Below are positions 24,666 to 33,447 of a DNA stretch of 42,552 nt, piece by piece. How positions within the stretch are numbered: position 1 is the first letter of the stretch; each line of letters starts with the position of its first letter. The notes beneath the pieces were generated by a model. That model searched no databases. It had not been told where the DNA came from and saw nothing but the letters and a program-made list of their open reading frames with translations. Source of the DNA: CAZJWR01 sp964549765 (GTDB lineage: Bacteria; Zixibacteria; MSB-5A5; GN15; JAAZOE01); NCBI GenBank assembly GCA_964549765.1, contig CAZJWR010000032.1, positions 1 through 42,552 on the forward strand, given 5' to 3'. Made by a program: the position numbers and the translations under genes.

Positions 24666-25754
24666 ATGGCAAACAGAGTATACAATTTCAATCCCGGCCC
24701 GGCGACTCTGCCGCTGGAGGTGCTCGAAACGGTCCAGAAGGAATTGCTGGATTATCGCGGCACGGGGATGTCAATTCTGGAAAGCTCGCATCGGGCACCC
24801 GAATACGACGAAGTCAACAAGCAGGCGATGGCTCTGGCCCGAGAGTTGTTTGGTCTGGGCGACGACTACAAAGTGTTATTCATGACGGGCGGAGCGTCGA
24901 CGCAGTTCGCCCTGATCCCGATGAATTTTATCGGCCAGGGACAGGTCGTTGCCTATGTCGATACCGGGTCATGGTCATCCAAGGCGATCAAGGAAGCCGA
25001 AATCTACGGGGCCTGTCAGGTGGTGGGCTCGAGCAAGAGCGACAGTTTTACGCACATCCCCAAAGTGGGCGATATCAAAGTCCCCGACAATGCCGCCTAT
25101 CTGCATGTTACCAGCAACAACACCATTTTCGGCACGCAGTATCACGAATTCCCGAATCCGGGCAAGGCGCCGATGATCGTCGATATGTCGTCGGATATCG
25201 CATCGCGCAAAATCGATTATACGCAATTCGCGATGATTTATGCCGGCGCCCAGAAAAATATCGGCCCCGCCGGCGTTACGCTGGTCCTGATCCGGGAAGA
25301 CTTTCTTGCGCGCTGTCCCGACAAGATCCCGACCATGTTCAATTACAAGACGCACGCCGGGAAGGACTCCCTCTACAACACGCCGCCGTGTTTCGCCGTG
25401 TACATCATGAAGCTGGTCTTCGAATGGGTCAAAAAACAGGGCGGATTAAGCGGGGTCGAAAAAGTCAATCGGGAAAAGAAAGACATCATCTACAACCTGA
25501 TCGACACCCATCCCGATTACTTCAAGGGAACAGTCAAAAAGGACAGCCGCAGCTGGATGAATATCACCATGCGCCTGCCCAATGAAGATCTCGAAAAGAA
25601 ATTCATCGCCGAAGCCAAAAGCGCCGGATTCGTCGGCCTCAAGGGCCACCGGTCGGTGGGCGGCATTCGCATATCGATGTACAATGCTCTCCCGCTGGAA
25701 GGCGCCAAAAAGCTGGGCGAGTTCATGGAATCGTTCCGCAATACGAATTCCTGA
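24666..25754 (+). CDS. serC: phosphoserine aminotransferase
   Basis: The 362-residue PLP enzyme starts 'MANRVYNFNPGPATLPLEVLE', with 'ESSHRAPEYDEV', 'MTGGASTQFALIPMNF' and the PLP lysine in 'GAQKNIGPAGVT'. 'GHRSVGGIRISMYNA' near the C-terminus is the other family marker. It converts 3-phosphohydroxypyruvate plus glutamate to O-phosphoserine and 2-oxoglutarate, the step after SerA. It ends the operon, 45 bases ahead of a strong terminator. SerB (phosphatase) is not in the window. Confidence 0.93.
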   Translation: MANRVYNFNPGPATLPLEVLETVQKELLDYRGTGMSILESSHRAPEYDEVNKQAMALARELFGLGDDYKVLFMTGGASTQFALIPMNFIGQGQVVAYVDTGSWSSKAIKEAEIYGACQVVGSSKSDSFTHIPKVGDIKVPDNAAYLHVTSNNTIFGTQYHEFPNPGKAPMIVDMSSDIASRKIDYTQFAMIYAGAQKNIGPAGVTLVLIREDFLARCPDKIPTMFNYKTHAGKDSLYNTPPCFAVYIMKLVFEWVKKQGGLSGVEKVNREKKDIIYNLIDTHPDYFKGTVKKDSRSWMNITMRLPNEDLEKKFIAEAKSAGFVGLKGHRSVGGIRISMYNALPLEGAKKLGEFMESFRNTNS

Positions 25755-25799
25755 TCCGGGGCGATTGGATATTTGATTCGGATTATTTCCGAAGATAAC

Positions 25800-25835
25800 A
25801 AGACCGCGTCGGAATCCGGCGCGGTCTTTTATTTC
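25800..25835 (+). terminator. rho-independent terminator after serC
   Basis: A 9-bp perfect stem AAGACCGCG / CGCGGTCTT (25800-25808 and 25820-25828), with an 11-base loop that can itself pair CGG/CCG, is followed by TTTATTT. It closes the DUF1015-serA-serC operon and sits between convergent genes. Confidence 0.85.
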
Positions 25836-25869
25836 ATACCAAATCGGCGGAATACACGGGATCCGCGAA

Positions 25870-27474
25870 TCAGCTTTTCCCGACCGCATGCGTCCCGAGT
25901 AGTTTCACGAAATCGACGGAACCGCTCTTGAGTTGATCCGGTGAGGGAAACCGGTCCGTGCGCATCGATTCCTGAACGGCGGCCATCTGTCGATCGCGTC
26001 CCATCCCGGCCACGGCGTGCACCCTGCCCTTCCTGACGAAATACGCGAGAAAATTCTTCTCCGCAATTTGCCCGTCCACGATGATTTCATCCCAGTCGTG
26101 GGCGTGACCGACGTACTGCAGGCTAAGTCCGGCCTGCATCGTCCAGAAAAATGGTATGCCGTTGTATTCAGTCGGGACACCAGCCAAGTTGCGTCCGGCG
26201 ACATAACCATGCTGGAGGGCGGTACGCCAGTGCTCGATGCGGATGTCTTCGCCGGAATGCCGGTAGGGAAAACGGGCGATGTCACCGACGGCATAGACGT
26301 CCGGTGCGGCCCGCAGATATGTATCCACAGTTATGGACCCGTCATCATTTAACGGCAAGCCGTCAACATAATCCGTTACGGGAGCGATTCCGATCGCGAG
26401 GACAACCATGTCGACCTCGACCGTGTCACCGCTTTTGAGAACCACCTTTTCTACTTTGTCCTTGCCTTCAAAACGTTCCACGGTTTGTCCCATAAGCACC
26501 TGCGCGCCGTACTCAGCATGCGCCGTCTGGAAAATCTCGCCGATTTCGCGGCCTAGAACCCGCTCGAACGGAACCTTCTCGGGAGCGATAAGGCTGACCT
26601 TAATATTGTGGAGGCTGAGCGCATAGGCGGTTTCCGTGCCGATGAATCCGGCGCCGATAACCGCCGCCCGGTCGGCGTTCCTGGCGGCCACCAGGATGGC
26701 CCGCGCATCGGCATAGCTGCGCAGCGTAAAGATATTCCCCAGCTTGATGCCCGGGATATCGGGAATACGCGGCCTGCCGCCGGTTGCCAGAAGCAGGGCA
26801 TCGAATGATATCGTCGCGCCGGTTTTGGTGGTTACCTTTTTTCGCGAAACATCGACTTTGGTGACGGTGGTATCGAGAAGCAGTTCAATATCCGCTTCGT
26901 CATAGAAGCTTTTCTTCCGCAACGGCATGGATTCGTCGCCGTATTCGCCGGATAGGAATCCCTTGCTGAGATTCGGGCGATCATACGGGGGATCCTTTTC
27001 CCGGGTGATCATGACGATACGACCCTGGTATTTGTTCTGCCGCAGGGCATCGGCGGCGGCATACCCGGCTGCACCGGCGCCGACGATAACAAAGGTGCGG
27101 CCATCGCCACCCGAGTTCCTCTTGACCCGAGCAGCCCGTCGTGTGCCGGATATGCGTTCCGGCAGTTCGATGATTATATCCTCGCCTTTGACCGACACTG
27201 GATACGTCTCAAGATGGTCAAGGGCGGGCGGTTCGAGGGTATCGCCGGTATTAATATCGAACGCGGCATGATGCCACGGGCAGACGATGCGATTATCGCT
27301 GTGCGCGCCGTCGGCGAGAGGCGCGCCGTAGTGCGGGCAGTGGCCGCCGAAAGCTCTGTAGTCGCCGCCGATTCGAACCAGCAGTATTGTCTGGCCGTCA
27401 TCGGTCATCACCGATTTCATCTGGCCGTCATGCAAATCATCGATTTTCGCTGCGGTAATGTGTTTGCCGGGCAT
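25870..27474 (-). CDS. Rieske [2Fe-2S] / FAD-dependent pyridine nucleotide-disulfide oxidoreductase fusion (AIFM3-like)
   Basis: The 534-residue protein fuses a Rieske ferredoxin domain with a class I flavoprotein reductase. The Rieske domain covers residues 1-100 and has C-P-H at 'GHCPHYGAPL' and C-P-W-H at 'IVCPWHHAAF', the two Cys/His ligand pairs. The reductase part has 'VIVGAGAAGYAAADALR' (FAD), 'VIGAGFIGTETAYAL' (NAD(P)H) and 'VYAVGDIARFPY' (FAD). It probably transfers electrons from NAD(P)H to a partner or an aromatic/other oxygenase, but no partner is adjacent. Strong ribosome site GGAGGATGGAAGGAT before ATG. Confidence 0.9.
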   Translation of the reverse strand: MPGKHITAAKIDDLHDGQMKSVMTDDGQTILLVRIGGDYRAFGGHCPHYGAPLADGAHSDNRIVCPWHHAAFDINTGDTLEPPALDHLETYPVSVKGEDIIIELPERISGTRRAARVKRNSGGDGRTFVIVGAGAAGYAAADALRQNKYQGRIVMITREKDPPYDRPNLSKGFLSGEYGDESMPLRKKSFYDEADIELLLDTTVTKVDVSRKKVTTKTGATISFDALLLATGGRPRIPDIPGIKLGNIFTLRSYADARAILVAARNADRAAVIGAGFIGTETAYALSLHNIKVSLIAPEKVPFERVLGREIGEIFQTAHAEYGAQVLMGQTVERFEGKDKVEKVVLKSGDTVEVDMVVLAIGIAPVTDYVDGLPLNDDGSITVDTYLRAAPDVYAVGDIARFPYRHSGEDIRIEHWRTALQHGYVAGRNLAGVPTEYNGIPFFWTMQAGLSLQYVGHAHDWDEIIVDGQIAEKNFLAYFVRKGRVHAVAGMGRDRQMAAVQESMRTDRFPSPDQLKSGSVDFVKLLGTHAVGKS

Positions 27475-27522
27475 ATCCTTCCATCCTCCTTCAATTCACC
27501 GAGGAATTCATCGACATCGGCA

Positions 27523-27696
27523 TCATTCATCGTCGTCGGTTTCGTCTTCGGCCTGTCCCGCGGACCGCATCCTGGAATCGAACCGATTCATTTTCGAGGT
27601 TACCAGCATAAACACGAACGCCAGCACACCCAGTATGAAAAAAAATACCGTCGGCAACGTCCGCGTCAAAAAGCCCGCCTGATATCCGTTGCTCAT
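27523..27696 (-). CDS. small single-pass membrane protein, 57 aa
   Basis: One hydrophobic helix ('TVFFFILGVLAFVFMLVTS') is followed by a basic patch and an acidic tail (EDETDDDE). I do not recognise a family. I chose the ATG at 27696 because the strong GAGGAGG ribosome site lies 8 bases upstream of it. An in-frame ATG at 27705 would sit right on the site. It precedes the Rieske/FAD gene by 48 bases in the same direction, so the two are probably cotranscribed. Confidence 0.6.
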   Translation of the reverse strand: MSNGYQAGFLTRTLPTVFFFILGVLAFVFMLVTSKMNRFDSRMRSAGQAEDETDDDE

Positions 27697-27821
27697 CTGA
27701 AACACCTCCTCACGATCGACTTCTGTTCCATCAGTTCCGAATCGTCCTTATTTAAATGATACGTCTCTTTATCCGCAATTGCTTGTTTCATCGTACGTGC
27801 AGGCAGCCCGAATTCCGACAT

Positions 27822-28550
27822 TCATGATAGCATTTCCCGTAGCTGCAGCGCATTTTGCACCGCATAGCCGCTGTCGTCATTGTCGAAATAACAGTATACG
27901 TCCTTTCCCTCCTGCGTCCACGACCGGACGGCCTCCGACCATGACGATAATATCTCGCCGCTATAGCAGCCCTGATAGGCATCACCGGGACCGTGCAGAC
28001 GGATATAGACAAAATCGGCGGTCACGATGTCCGGCGTCCGCAAGTCGGCCAGCTCGAATATGCAGAAAGCCGCGCCATATCTTTCCAGAAGATCGTACAC
28101 ATGATCGTTCCACCAACTGTCATCCCGGAATTCGATGGCGAAGCGGCGCTCTTCATGGAGATATTTCAGAAAGGTTTCAAGGCGCTCCTCGTTGTATTTC
28201 CATCGGGGCGGCAGCTGCACCAGGACGGGGCCGAGTTTGTCACCCAGGGCGCCGATGCGCCGCATCATGCCGTACATCGGGCGGCGGACATCCTTCAGCT
28301 TCTTCATGTGGGTGATATACCGGCTGGCCTTGACGGCAAAAGTGAATTGTCGGGGCACCGTTGCGTGCCAGTCCTTGATCGTCGATAATTCCGGCAGATG
28401 ATAGAAACTGTTGTTGATTTCAACAGTGTCCATATGCCTCGCGTAGTAATCCAGCCAGTCCTTCTGCGGCAAATCCCCCGGATAAAACACCCCCCGCCAA
28501 TGCGGGTAGCTCCATCCGGAGGTGCCGATATGGATCCGTCCCGATCCCAT
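27822..28550 (-). CDS. DUF72 family protein (YecE-like)
   Basis: The 242-residue TIM-barrel-like protein shows DUF72 motifs 'IHIGTSGWSYPHW', 'YYARHMDTVEINNSFYHLP', 'QFTFAVKASRYITH' and 'VYIRLHGPGDAYQGCYS'. The function of the family is unknown. It follows the upstream 91-residue gene by 29 bases, suggesting cotranscription. Complete length for the family. Confidence 0.9.
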   Translation of the reverse strand: MGSGRIHIGTSGWSYPHWRGVFYPGDLPQKDWLDYYARHMDTVEINNSFYHLPELSTIKDWHATVPRQFTFAVKASRYITHMKKLKDVRRPMYGMMRRIGALGDKLGPVLVQLPPRWKYNEERLETFLKYLHEERRFAIEFRDDSWWNDHVYDLLERYGAAFCIFELADLRTPDIVTADFVYIRLHGPGDAYQGCYSGEILSSWSEAVRSWTQEGKDVYCYFDNDDSGYAVQNALQLREMLS

Positions 28551-28579
28551 TCCGACGTTCGGCGCTGTCCCCGCCCTAC

Positions 28580-28855
28580 CTACACTTCGATTTCAATCTT
28601 CTGTTTGCTTTTCGATGACAGCAGATTGTAGAGCCACGCAAACATCGCGCCGCCGATTGTCCCGTCGATCAATCCCCACGCCAATCCGATCAGGCTGCCG
28701 AACGGTCCTGTTTTGTAACCGCGGTAAACGCTGCTGAGGAAAATCGGTTTGTTCTTCTTTCCGTCGAGAAGCCATATCCATAACGAAATGAACGAAAGGG
28801 TAAATCCCCAGAAGATTCCGAATGCGGCGGCGAACGGTTTCACATGCAATCTCAT
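28580..28855 (-). CDS. small membrane protein of unknown function, 91 aa
   Basis: Two membrane helices ('AFGIFWGFTLSFISLWIWLL' and 'GSLIGLAWGLIDGTIGGAMFAWLYNLL') are joined by a short loop rich in Lys and Gly, and a charged C-terminus follows. The glycine-zipper-like second helix (GSLIGLAWGLIDGTIGG) resembles the type sometimes labelled bacteriophage-holin-like in annotations, but no phage genes are nearby. First gene of a probable operon with DUF72. Confidence 0.65.
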   Translation of the reverse strand: MRLHVKPFAAAFGIFWGFTLSFISLWIWLLDGKKNKPIFLSSVYRGYKTGPFGSLIGLAWGLIDGTIGGAMFAWLYNLLSSKSKQKIEIEV

Positions 28856-28977
28856 ATTCCCGGCTCCTTCCTCGATTCCGTGCTCATAAACTATACGCGA
28901 ACAATCCTTTCATTTGGCAGATCATTCGCGTCGCGAACGTCCCGACGTTTGAATGACGGGTCGGGAGCTGCAATGAA

Positions 28978-29006
28978 TTCGGGGGCGATATACTGTCGCC
29001 CCCGAA
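28978..29006 (-). terminator. hairpin terminator downstream of hsp20
   Basis: An 11-bp perfect stem TTCGGGGGCGA / TCGCCCCCGAA with a seven-base loop lies 25 bases after the hsp20 stop. On the minus strand it is followed by TTCATT, a weak U tract, so termination or 3'-end stability is likely rather than certain. Confidence 0.55.
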
Positions 29007-29030
29007 GCTATGACAATCTACGGGCCGGGC

Positions 29031-29450
29031 CTATTTGACGCTAACCTCGACCTCCCGCGGCTTGGTTTCCTCTTTCTTGTCGAGACGGATTTCCAGCATG
29101 CCGTCCTTATAATCGGCCTTGATGGAATCCGCGCTGATTCCCGTGGGCAGGGCAAACCGGCGATCGAATGAACCCGTCCTGATTTCCCTGCGGATATAAT
29201 GACGATCCTTCTCTTCCGTCCGCGTCACGCGATGTCCGGTCACCGTAAGGACGTTGTCCTTCACCGAAACTTTGATATTCTCTTTCTTCGTTCCGGGCAG
29301 TTCGAAATCCATGATCAGCTGCTTGTCGGTTTCGTGCACGTCGACACGAGGCGCGAATGAATCGCCGTCGGTATCGAAAATCGACGGTACCGCGAAGAAA
29401 TCCTCGAAGAAAGGATTCATCCATCCGGTTTTTCTGACGATATTGGCCAT
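29031..29450 (-). CDS. Hsp20/alpha-crystallin family small heat shock protein
   Basis: The 139-residue small chaperone has the alpha-crystallin domain near residues 45-135: 'FAPRVDVHETDKQLIMDFELPGTKKENIKVSVKDNVLTVTGHR', and 'RRFALPTGISADSIKADYKDGMLEIRL' (the GMLEIRL is the conserved strand). It holds unfolding proteins as oligomers in the cytosol. Starts after a GGTGAGCC region; no CIRCE or other heat-shock operator is visible in the 290 bases upstream to 29740, where I see no gene. Confidence 0.92.
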   Translation of the reverse strand: MANIVRKTGWMNPFFEDFFAVPSIFDTDGDSFAPRVDVHETDKQLIMDFELPGTKKENIKVSVKDNVLTVTGHRVTRTEEKDRHYIRREIRTGSFDRRFALPTGISADSIKADYKDGMLEIRLDKKEETKPREVEVSVK

Positions 29451-29740
29451 GGCTCACCTCCATTTTTCATCCAGGTTCCGGTCATTCCAGCATTTAGGCG
29501 TCTTATTTCAGTGAATTTATTGAGCAACAACTGTGCCGACGCAAAAGAGGGGAGGGTTGCCGGGACCGCCCGGGGGAGCGGAGGCAACTTAGGCCGGTTC
29601 GTGGAATATTGACCCAGAACATGGGCCATTCGGTGTGGCATAATGATACATTTCACCCTTCCGAGTCGTTACGGGATATCAACGATCCGGGATAATTTGC
29701 ATGCTTACCGCAAAAAACATTACTAATGGGCTAGCATCGC

Positions 29741-30946
29741 CTATGCGCCGAATTTTTCGAGACGATGAGCGTTCGCCATGGCCAGCGGCATAAGATCGAT
29801 CGCCGGAAAGCGCGCTCCCAGGGCGCCCGATAGACAGGCCTGCTCGCCGAATTGCGCGACGGCGTCGGTGCGGCAGTTTTTCGACCATAGCAGGGCCGGA
29901 ACGGGATGCCAGCTATGGCTTTTCATCATCGACGGAGTCGAATGGTCACCGGTGACGACAACCACGTCGGGATTCAGATTCCGGAGGCGCGGGATCAACG
30001 CATCGGCCTCCTCGATCAGTTTTACCTTGCGGTTAAAATCGCCGTCTTCGCCCGCGCTGTCGGTTTTTTTGACGTGAAGATAAAAGAAATCATAGTCACG
30101 CCAGTGCTGTTCGAGCGTGGCGAATTCATCTTCGACGTGATCGCCCGTTTTCAGCACATCCATACCGACCAGACTCGCCACTCCCCGATACATGGGATAC
30201 GCCGCAATGGCGGCCGCCCGGACGCCGAAAATATCCGGAAACGCCGGCCAATCCGGCCGCTGCGAAAATCCGCGCATGAGGGCCATATTGGCAGGGGCAT
30301 GACCTGCCAATCGTTGGCGCGCCTGATCGGTAAACTCGGTTACCAGCCGCGCCGTCTTGCCGGCTTTCTCGGATAATGGCGTGACGGCGAGCGGTTCGAC
30401 TCCGGTTGCCTGAGGGTCGGTATCGGCGATATCGCCGGAGAGATTTTCGCCGCGTATGACTACCAGGAATCGATATTCTTTAACCGGACGCACGAAAATT
30501 TCGCCATCGGACGGCTTGATATCCGAAAGGATTTTGCACAGCTTTTCGTTTGTCTCGGTCGGGATGCGGCCGGCCCGGCGATCGGTCACGCGGCCGTCTT
30601 GATCGACCGTGCAGAAATTGCCCCGCGCCGCCACGTCGGCATGTTTCAGGTCAAATCCGATCCCGAGAGCGGCCAGGACGCCGCGCCCGACCCGGAACTT
30701 GATCGGATCGTAACCGAAAACGCCCAGATGCGCCGGTCCGCTGCCGGGTGTGATCCCGGGCCGCACCGGTTCGTGAAGCCCGCAGATTCCCTCTTTGGCG
30801 AGCTGATTGAGACCGGGGGTCTTCGCCGTCTCAAGTTCGGTTTTGCCGCCGGGGGATTGTGGCAACCCGCCGAGGCCGTCAATTACCATAAGAACGATCT
30901 TGCTGTCGTTTTTCTTCACCAGCGCCCGAATGTCGTCGAATTCCAT
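29741..30946 (-). CDS. apgM: 2,3-bisphosphoglycerate-independent phosphoglycerate mutase, archaeal type
   Basis: The 401-residue alkaline-phosphatase-superfamily enzyme interconverts 3- and 2-phosphoglycerate. Markers: 'VLMVIDGLGG' (metal Asp), 'ITPGSGPAHLGVFGYDP' (nucleophile Ser), 'FFYLHVKKTDSAGEDGDFNRKVKLIEEAD' and 'VVVTGDHSTPSMMKSHSWHPVPALL' (metal ligands). These match the ApgM family and not the longer GpmI. I chose the ATG at 30946, which follows an AAAGGTG ribosome-site-like sequence; an in-frame start at 30997 would add 17 residues. Confidence 0.9.
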   Translation of the reverse strand: MEFDDIRALVKKNDSKIVLMVIDGLGGLPQSPGGKTELETAKTPGLNQLAKEGICGLHEPVRPGITPGSGPAHLGVFGYDPIKFRVGRGVLAALGIGFDLKHADVAARGNFCTVDQDGRVTDRRAGRIPTETNEKLCKILSDIKPSDGEIFVRPVKEYRFLVVIRGENLSGDIADTDPQATGVEPLAVTPLSEKAGKTARLVTEFTDQARQRLAGHAPANMALMRGFSQRPDWPAFPDIFGVRAAAIAAYPMYRGVASLVGMDVLKTGDHVEDEFATLEQHWRDYDFFYLHVKKTDSAGEDGDFNRKVKLIEEADALIPRLRNLNPDVVVVTGDHSTPSMMKSHSWHPVPALLWSKNCRTDAVAQFGEQACLSGALGARFPAIDLMPLAMANAHRLEKFGA

Positions 30947-31054
30947 ATACGGCACACCTTTCTTATCCAATGCGTTCTCAGTCACATCATGCGGCATTTC
31001 ATGCTACGAACGCAACAACATTTATGCCGAAATTGCCGCTTACCGTAAATGATA

Positions 31055-31069
31055 GTTATTATTAATAAC
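31055..31069. promoter_or_regulatory. AT-rich perfect palindrome upstream of apgM
   Basis: GTTATTA-T-TAATAAC is a 7+7 perfect inverted repeat in the AT-rich gap between apgM and the LigD remnant. It could be an operator or part of the minus-strand promoter. It does not match the Rex pattern. Confidence 0.3.
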
Positions 31070-31241
31070 AACAAGAGGTTCGGCGCAATATATAAACCAA
31101 AACTGGAGGTAAGCGGGGATGAAGTCGACCGGATGCGACTGCGGACTGGCCGGCAGGCTGCGTAGTTATTATGAAATGGATGCGGTTGCCGGAGTGACAA
31201 TCATAGTTGATCACCGGCGGTGAACGACAGGAAGTCTAACG

Positions 31242-31457
31242 ATGGCGAAACTGCAATTTGGTCGCTATGTCTTTGAGGCGACCAATGAGAAAAACGTTCT
31301 CTTTCCCGACGGTGGCATCACGAAGGGATATCTCATCGCATACAACCGCCGCGTCGCCGCGCATATGATCCCGCATATTTCCAGGGCGCGCTTGGGCCCG
31401 GAAACGACGCCCGGTAGCCGCCTGGGAATTTCTTGGCACGATTATTGTTGTACATAA
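31242..31457 (+). pseudogene. remnant of a LigD-type DNA polymerase/primase domain gene
   Basis: The 71-residue reading frame starts 'FGRYVFEATNEKNVLFPDGGITKGYLIAYNRRVAAHMIPHI'. This aligns to the N-terminus of the LigD polymerase domain of non-homologous end-joining, where intact proteins usually read K-V-L-FP..GITK-G-DLI-YYRRVAP..LPHLRGRP. Key positions have drifted (D to Y, Y to N, RGRP to SRAR). Nothing recognisable follows, as an intact domain needs about 280 residues. The ribosome site AGGAAG is kept. I take it as a decaying gene end. No ku gene is in the window. Confidence 0.6.
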
Positions 31458-31547
31458 GGTGCGAAAGATGCACGGAATTGAAGAGGTAAAGATTTTGTAA
31501 AAGAATCGCTCACGCGAATCCCGAAAACGAGAGAGGCGCAGAAAATT

Positions 31548-32681
31548 ATGTTCGGAAAGACAATAAAACTCTTCAAACTTTTTGGGTTTGAAGTCAAAAT
31601 AGACCTGAGCTGGTTCATCCTGGCTCTGCTCATAACCTGGTCGCTGGCCAAAGGCGTGTTCCCGATGTATTTCCGGGGTTTGCCCACGGCGACGTACTGG
31701 TGGATGGGCGTCGGTGGCGCGGTCGGCCTGTTTATTTCCATTGTGTTTCACGAGTTTTCGCATTCTCTGGTCGCGCGCAGCTTTGGTATCCCCATGCAGG
31801 GTATCACCTTGTTCATTTTCGGCGGCGTCGCCGAGATGAACGATGAGCCGCACAACGCCAAATCGGAACTGCTTATGGCCTTGGCCGGGCCGGTTTCGAG
31901 CGTTGTCCTGGCCGGAATATTCTATGTCGTCTATCTGCTTACCCATGGCGGTGTGTGGCCGGTAGAGGTGACCGGTGTACTGGTGTACCTGGCCTTCATC
32001 AATCTGCTTTTGGCTGCATTCAACCTGATTCCGGCGTTCCCGCTTGACGGCGGCCGGGTGTTGCGGGCCATACTCTGGTCATGGAAGGACAACATTCGCT
32101 GGGCCACGCACATTTCGGCGCGGATCGGATCGGGTTTCGGGATCGTGCTGATCATTCTCGGCGCCCTCGATTTTATCGGCGGCAATTTCATCGGCGGCGT
32201 CTGGCTGTTTTTAATCGGTCTCTTTCTGCACAACGTATCGCGGGGCTCATATCAGCAGCTCTTACTGCGCAAAGCTCTCGAAGGGGAAAACATCGATCGC
32301 TTCATGCGCACCGATCCCGTAACCGTGAACGGCGATGTGACGGTGCAAGAGCTCGTCGAGGATTATTTCTATAAATATCATTACAAAATGTTTCCCGTTG
32401 TCAACGGTTCACGGAAGGTTGGCTGTATCAGCATCGATCTGGTCAAGGAAATTCCCCGGGAAAAGTGGGCCACGACGCGGGTCCGGGATATCGCCCGGGA
32501 GTGTTCGCATGACAACACGCTTGAAATTCACAGCGATGCCGTCAAAGCCCTGTCGGCCATGCGGCGCACCGGCAACAGCCGGTTTCTCGTCATGGATCAC
32601 GGCCGGCTGGCGGGGATTATCACTATGAAGGACTTGTTTGAATTTCTGTCCATGAAGATAGATCTTGAAGAACACAAATAG
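31548..32681 (+). CDS. site-2 protease family (M50) membrane metalloprotease with CBS domains
   Basis: The 377-residue intramembrane protease has about six membrane helices. The zinc site is HEFSH in 'IVFHEFSHSLVARSFG', with the third ligand motif 'NLIPAFPLDGGRVLRA' (NxxPxxPLDGGR). After residue 245 come two CBS motifs ('FMRTDPVTVNGDVTVQELV...VVNGSRKVGCISI' and 'ALSAMRRTGNSRFLVMDHGRLAGIITMKDL'). The CBS pair may sense adenosine nucleotides, as in related SpoIVFB-type proteins. Its substrate is unknown. Complete. Confidence 0.92.
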   Translation: MFGKTIKLFKLFGFEVKIDLSWFILALLITWSLAKGVFPMYFRGLPTATYWWMGVGGAVGLFISIVFHEFSHSLVARSFGIPMQGITLFIFGGVAEMNDEPHNAKSELLMALAGPVSSVVLAGIFYVVYLLTHGGVWPVEVTGVLVYLAFINLLLAAFNLIPAFPLDGGRVLRAILWSWKDNIRWATHISARIGSGFGIVLIILGALDFIGGNFIGGVWLFLIGLFLHNVSRGSYQQLLLRKALEGENIDRFMRTDPVTVNGDVTVQELVEDYFYKYHYKMFPVVNGSRKVGCISIDLVKEIPREKWATTRVRDIARECSHDNTLEIHSDAVKALSAMRRTGNSRFLVMDHGRLAGIITMKDLFEFLSMKIDLEEHK

Positions 32682-32744
32682 CAGGCCACAGCCTGTGCGG
32701 AATGGGCTGATGATTAGAACCCGTTGATTTGAGGAGACACGTCC

Positions 32745-33341
32745 ATGCAAGTGGAGCTGCAAATAGCCTATCGGAACGTGGATAAGTCCGGAGCCATCGA
32801 AGAATTGATTCACGAAAAACTCGCAAAACTGCAAAAACTGCACGATCATATTATAAGTTGCCGCATCAGTATCGAACGGCCGCAGAAAAGCCAGCAGTCG
32901 GGCAGCCCCTACCGGGTGCGCATTACGACGCGCATTCCCCCGGGACATGAGATCGTCGTCACGCGGGATCCCAAGGATTACAATATCCACGACCCGTTGG
33001 ATATGATCGTGCGCGATGCCTTCGACGTCACGGCGCGTCAATTGAAGAAGTACGTGGATCGTCAACAGCGTGAAGTGAAGGTGCATCCCCGCCAGCAGGC
33101 CTCGGCGATTGTGGCCGAACTCAACCAGGCCGAAGGGTATGGATTTCTCGAAACGATCGACGGACGGCGCGTGTATTTTCACGAACGCAGTGTCCTGCAC
33201 GACGCCTTCAAACGGCTCAAAGTCGGCGACGGCGTCAACTACGAGGAGGAAATGGGCAACCAGGGGCCGCAGGCGAGTTCGGTACACCTGGTCGACAAAC
33301 CGGGGGTGCGGATGGCGGATGAGGAGGGAGCGGATCGTTAA
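32745..33341 (+). CDS. HPF/RaiA ribosome-associated protein with C-terminal cold-shock domain
   Basis: The 198-residue protein has an N-terminal HPF/YfiA-like ribosome hibernation domain ('VELQIAYRNVDKSGAIEELIHEKLAKLQKLHDHIISCRISIERP') to about residue 110. A short linker leads to a cold-shock-like OB fold ('GYGFLETIDGRRVYFHERSVLHDAFKRLKVGDGVNYEEEM'), with aromatic RNA-binding positions F/Y. It probably binds the ribosome or RNA in stationary or stress conditions. Ribosome site GGAGACACGTCC lies upstream of ATG. It follows the M50 gene by 63 bases. Confidence 0.88.
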   Translation: MQVELQIAYRNVDKSGAIEELIHEKLAKLQKLHDHIISCRISIERPQKSQQSGSPYRVRITTRIPPGHEIVVTRDPKDYNIHDPLDMIVRDAFDVTARQLKKYVDRQQREVKVHPRQQASAIVAELNQAEGYGFLETIDGRRVYFHERSVLHDAFKRLKVGDGVNYEEEMGNQGPQASSVHLVDKPGVRMADEEGADR

Positions 33342-33447
33342 GGAATGCCCTGCGCCGAAGTAAGTATCAGAAGAAGGCGTGAAATGCATGCACGATGATA
33401 CTCCGATGATCATCTACTGAAGGCTTGAATTACGTACGGAGGTCGAT

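Noticed and set aside
23654..24691. 345-residue open frame on the minus strand
   Set aside because: It is antisense to serA and has no recognisable motif, whereas serA shows all dehydrogenase motifs.
28580..28855. Prophage holin
   Set aside because: Only the membrane pattern is holin-like. No lysis, tail or capsid gene is nearby.
32409..33413. 334-residue open frame on the minus strand
   Set aside because: It spans two real plus-strand genes (M50 protease end and HPF/cold-shock fusion) and has no family features.
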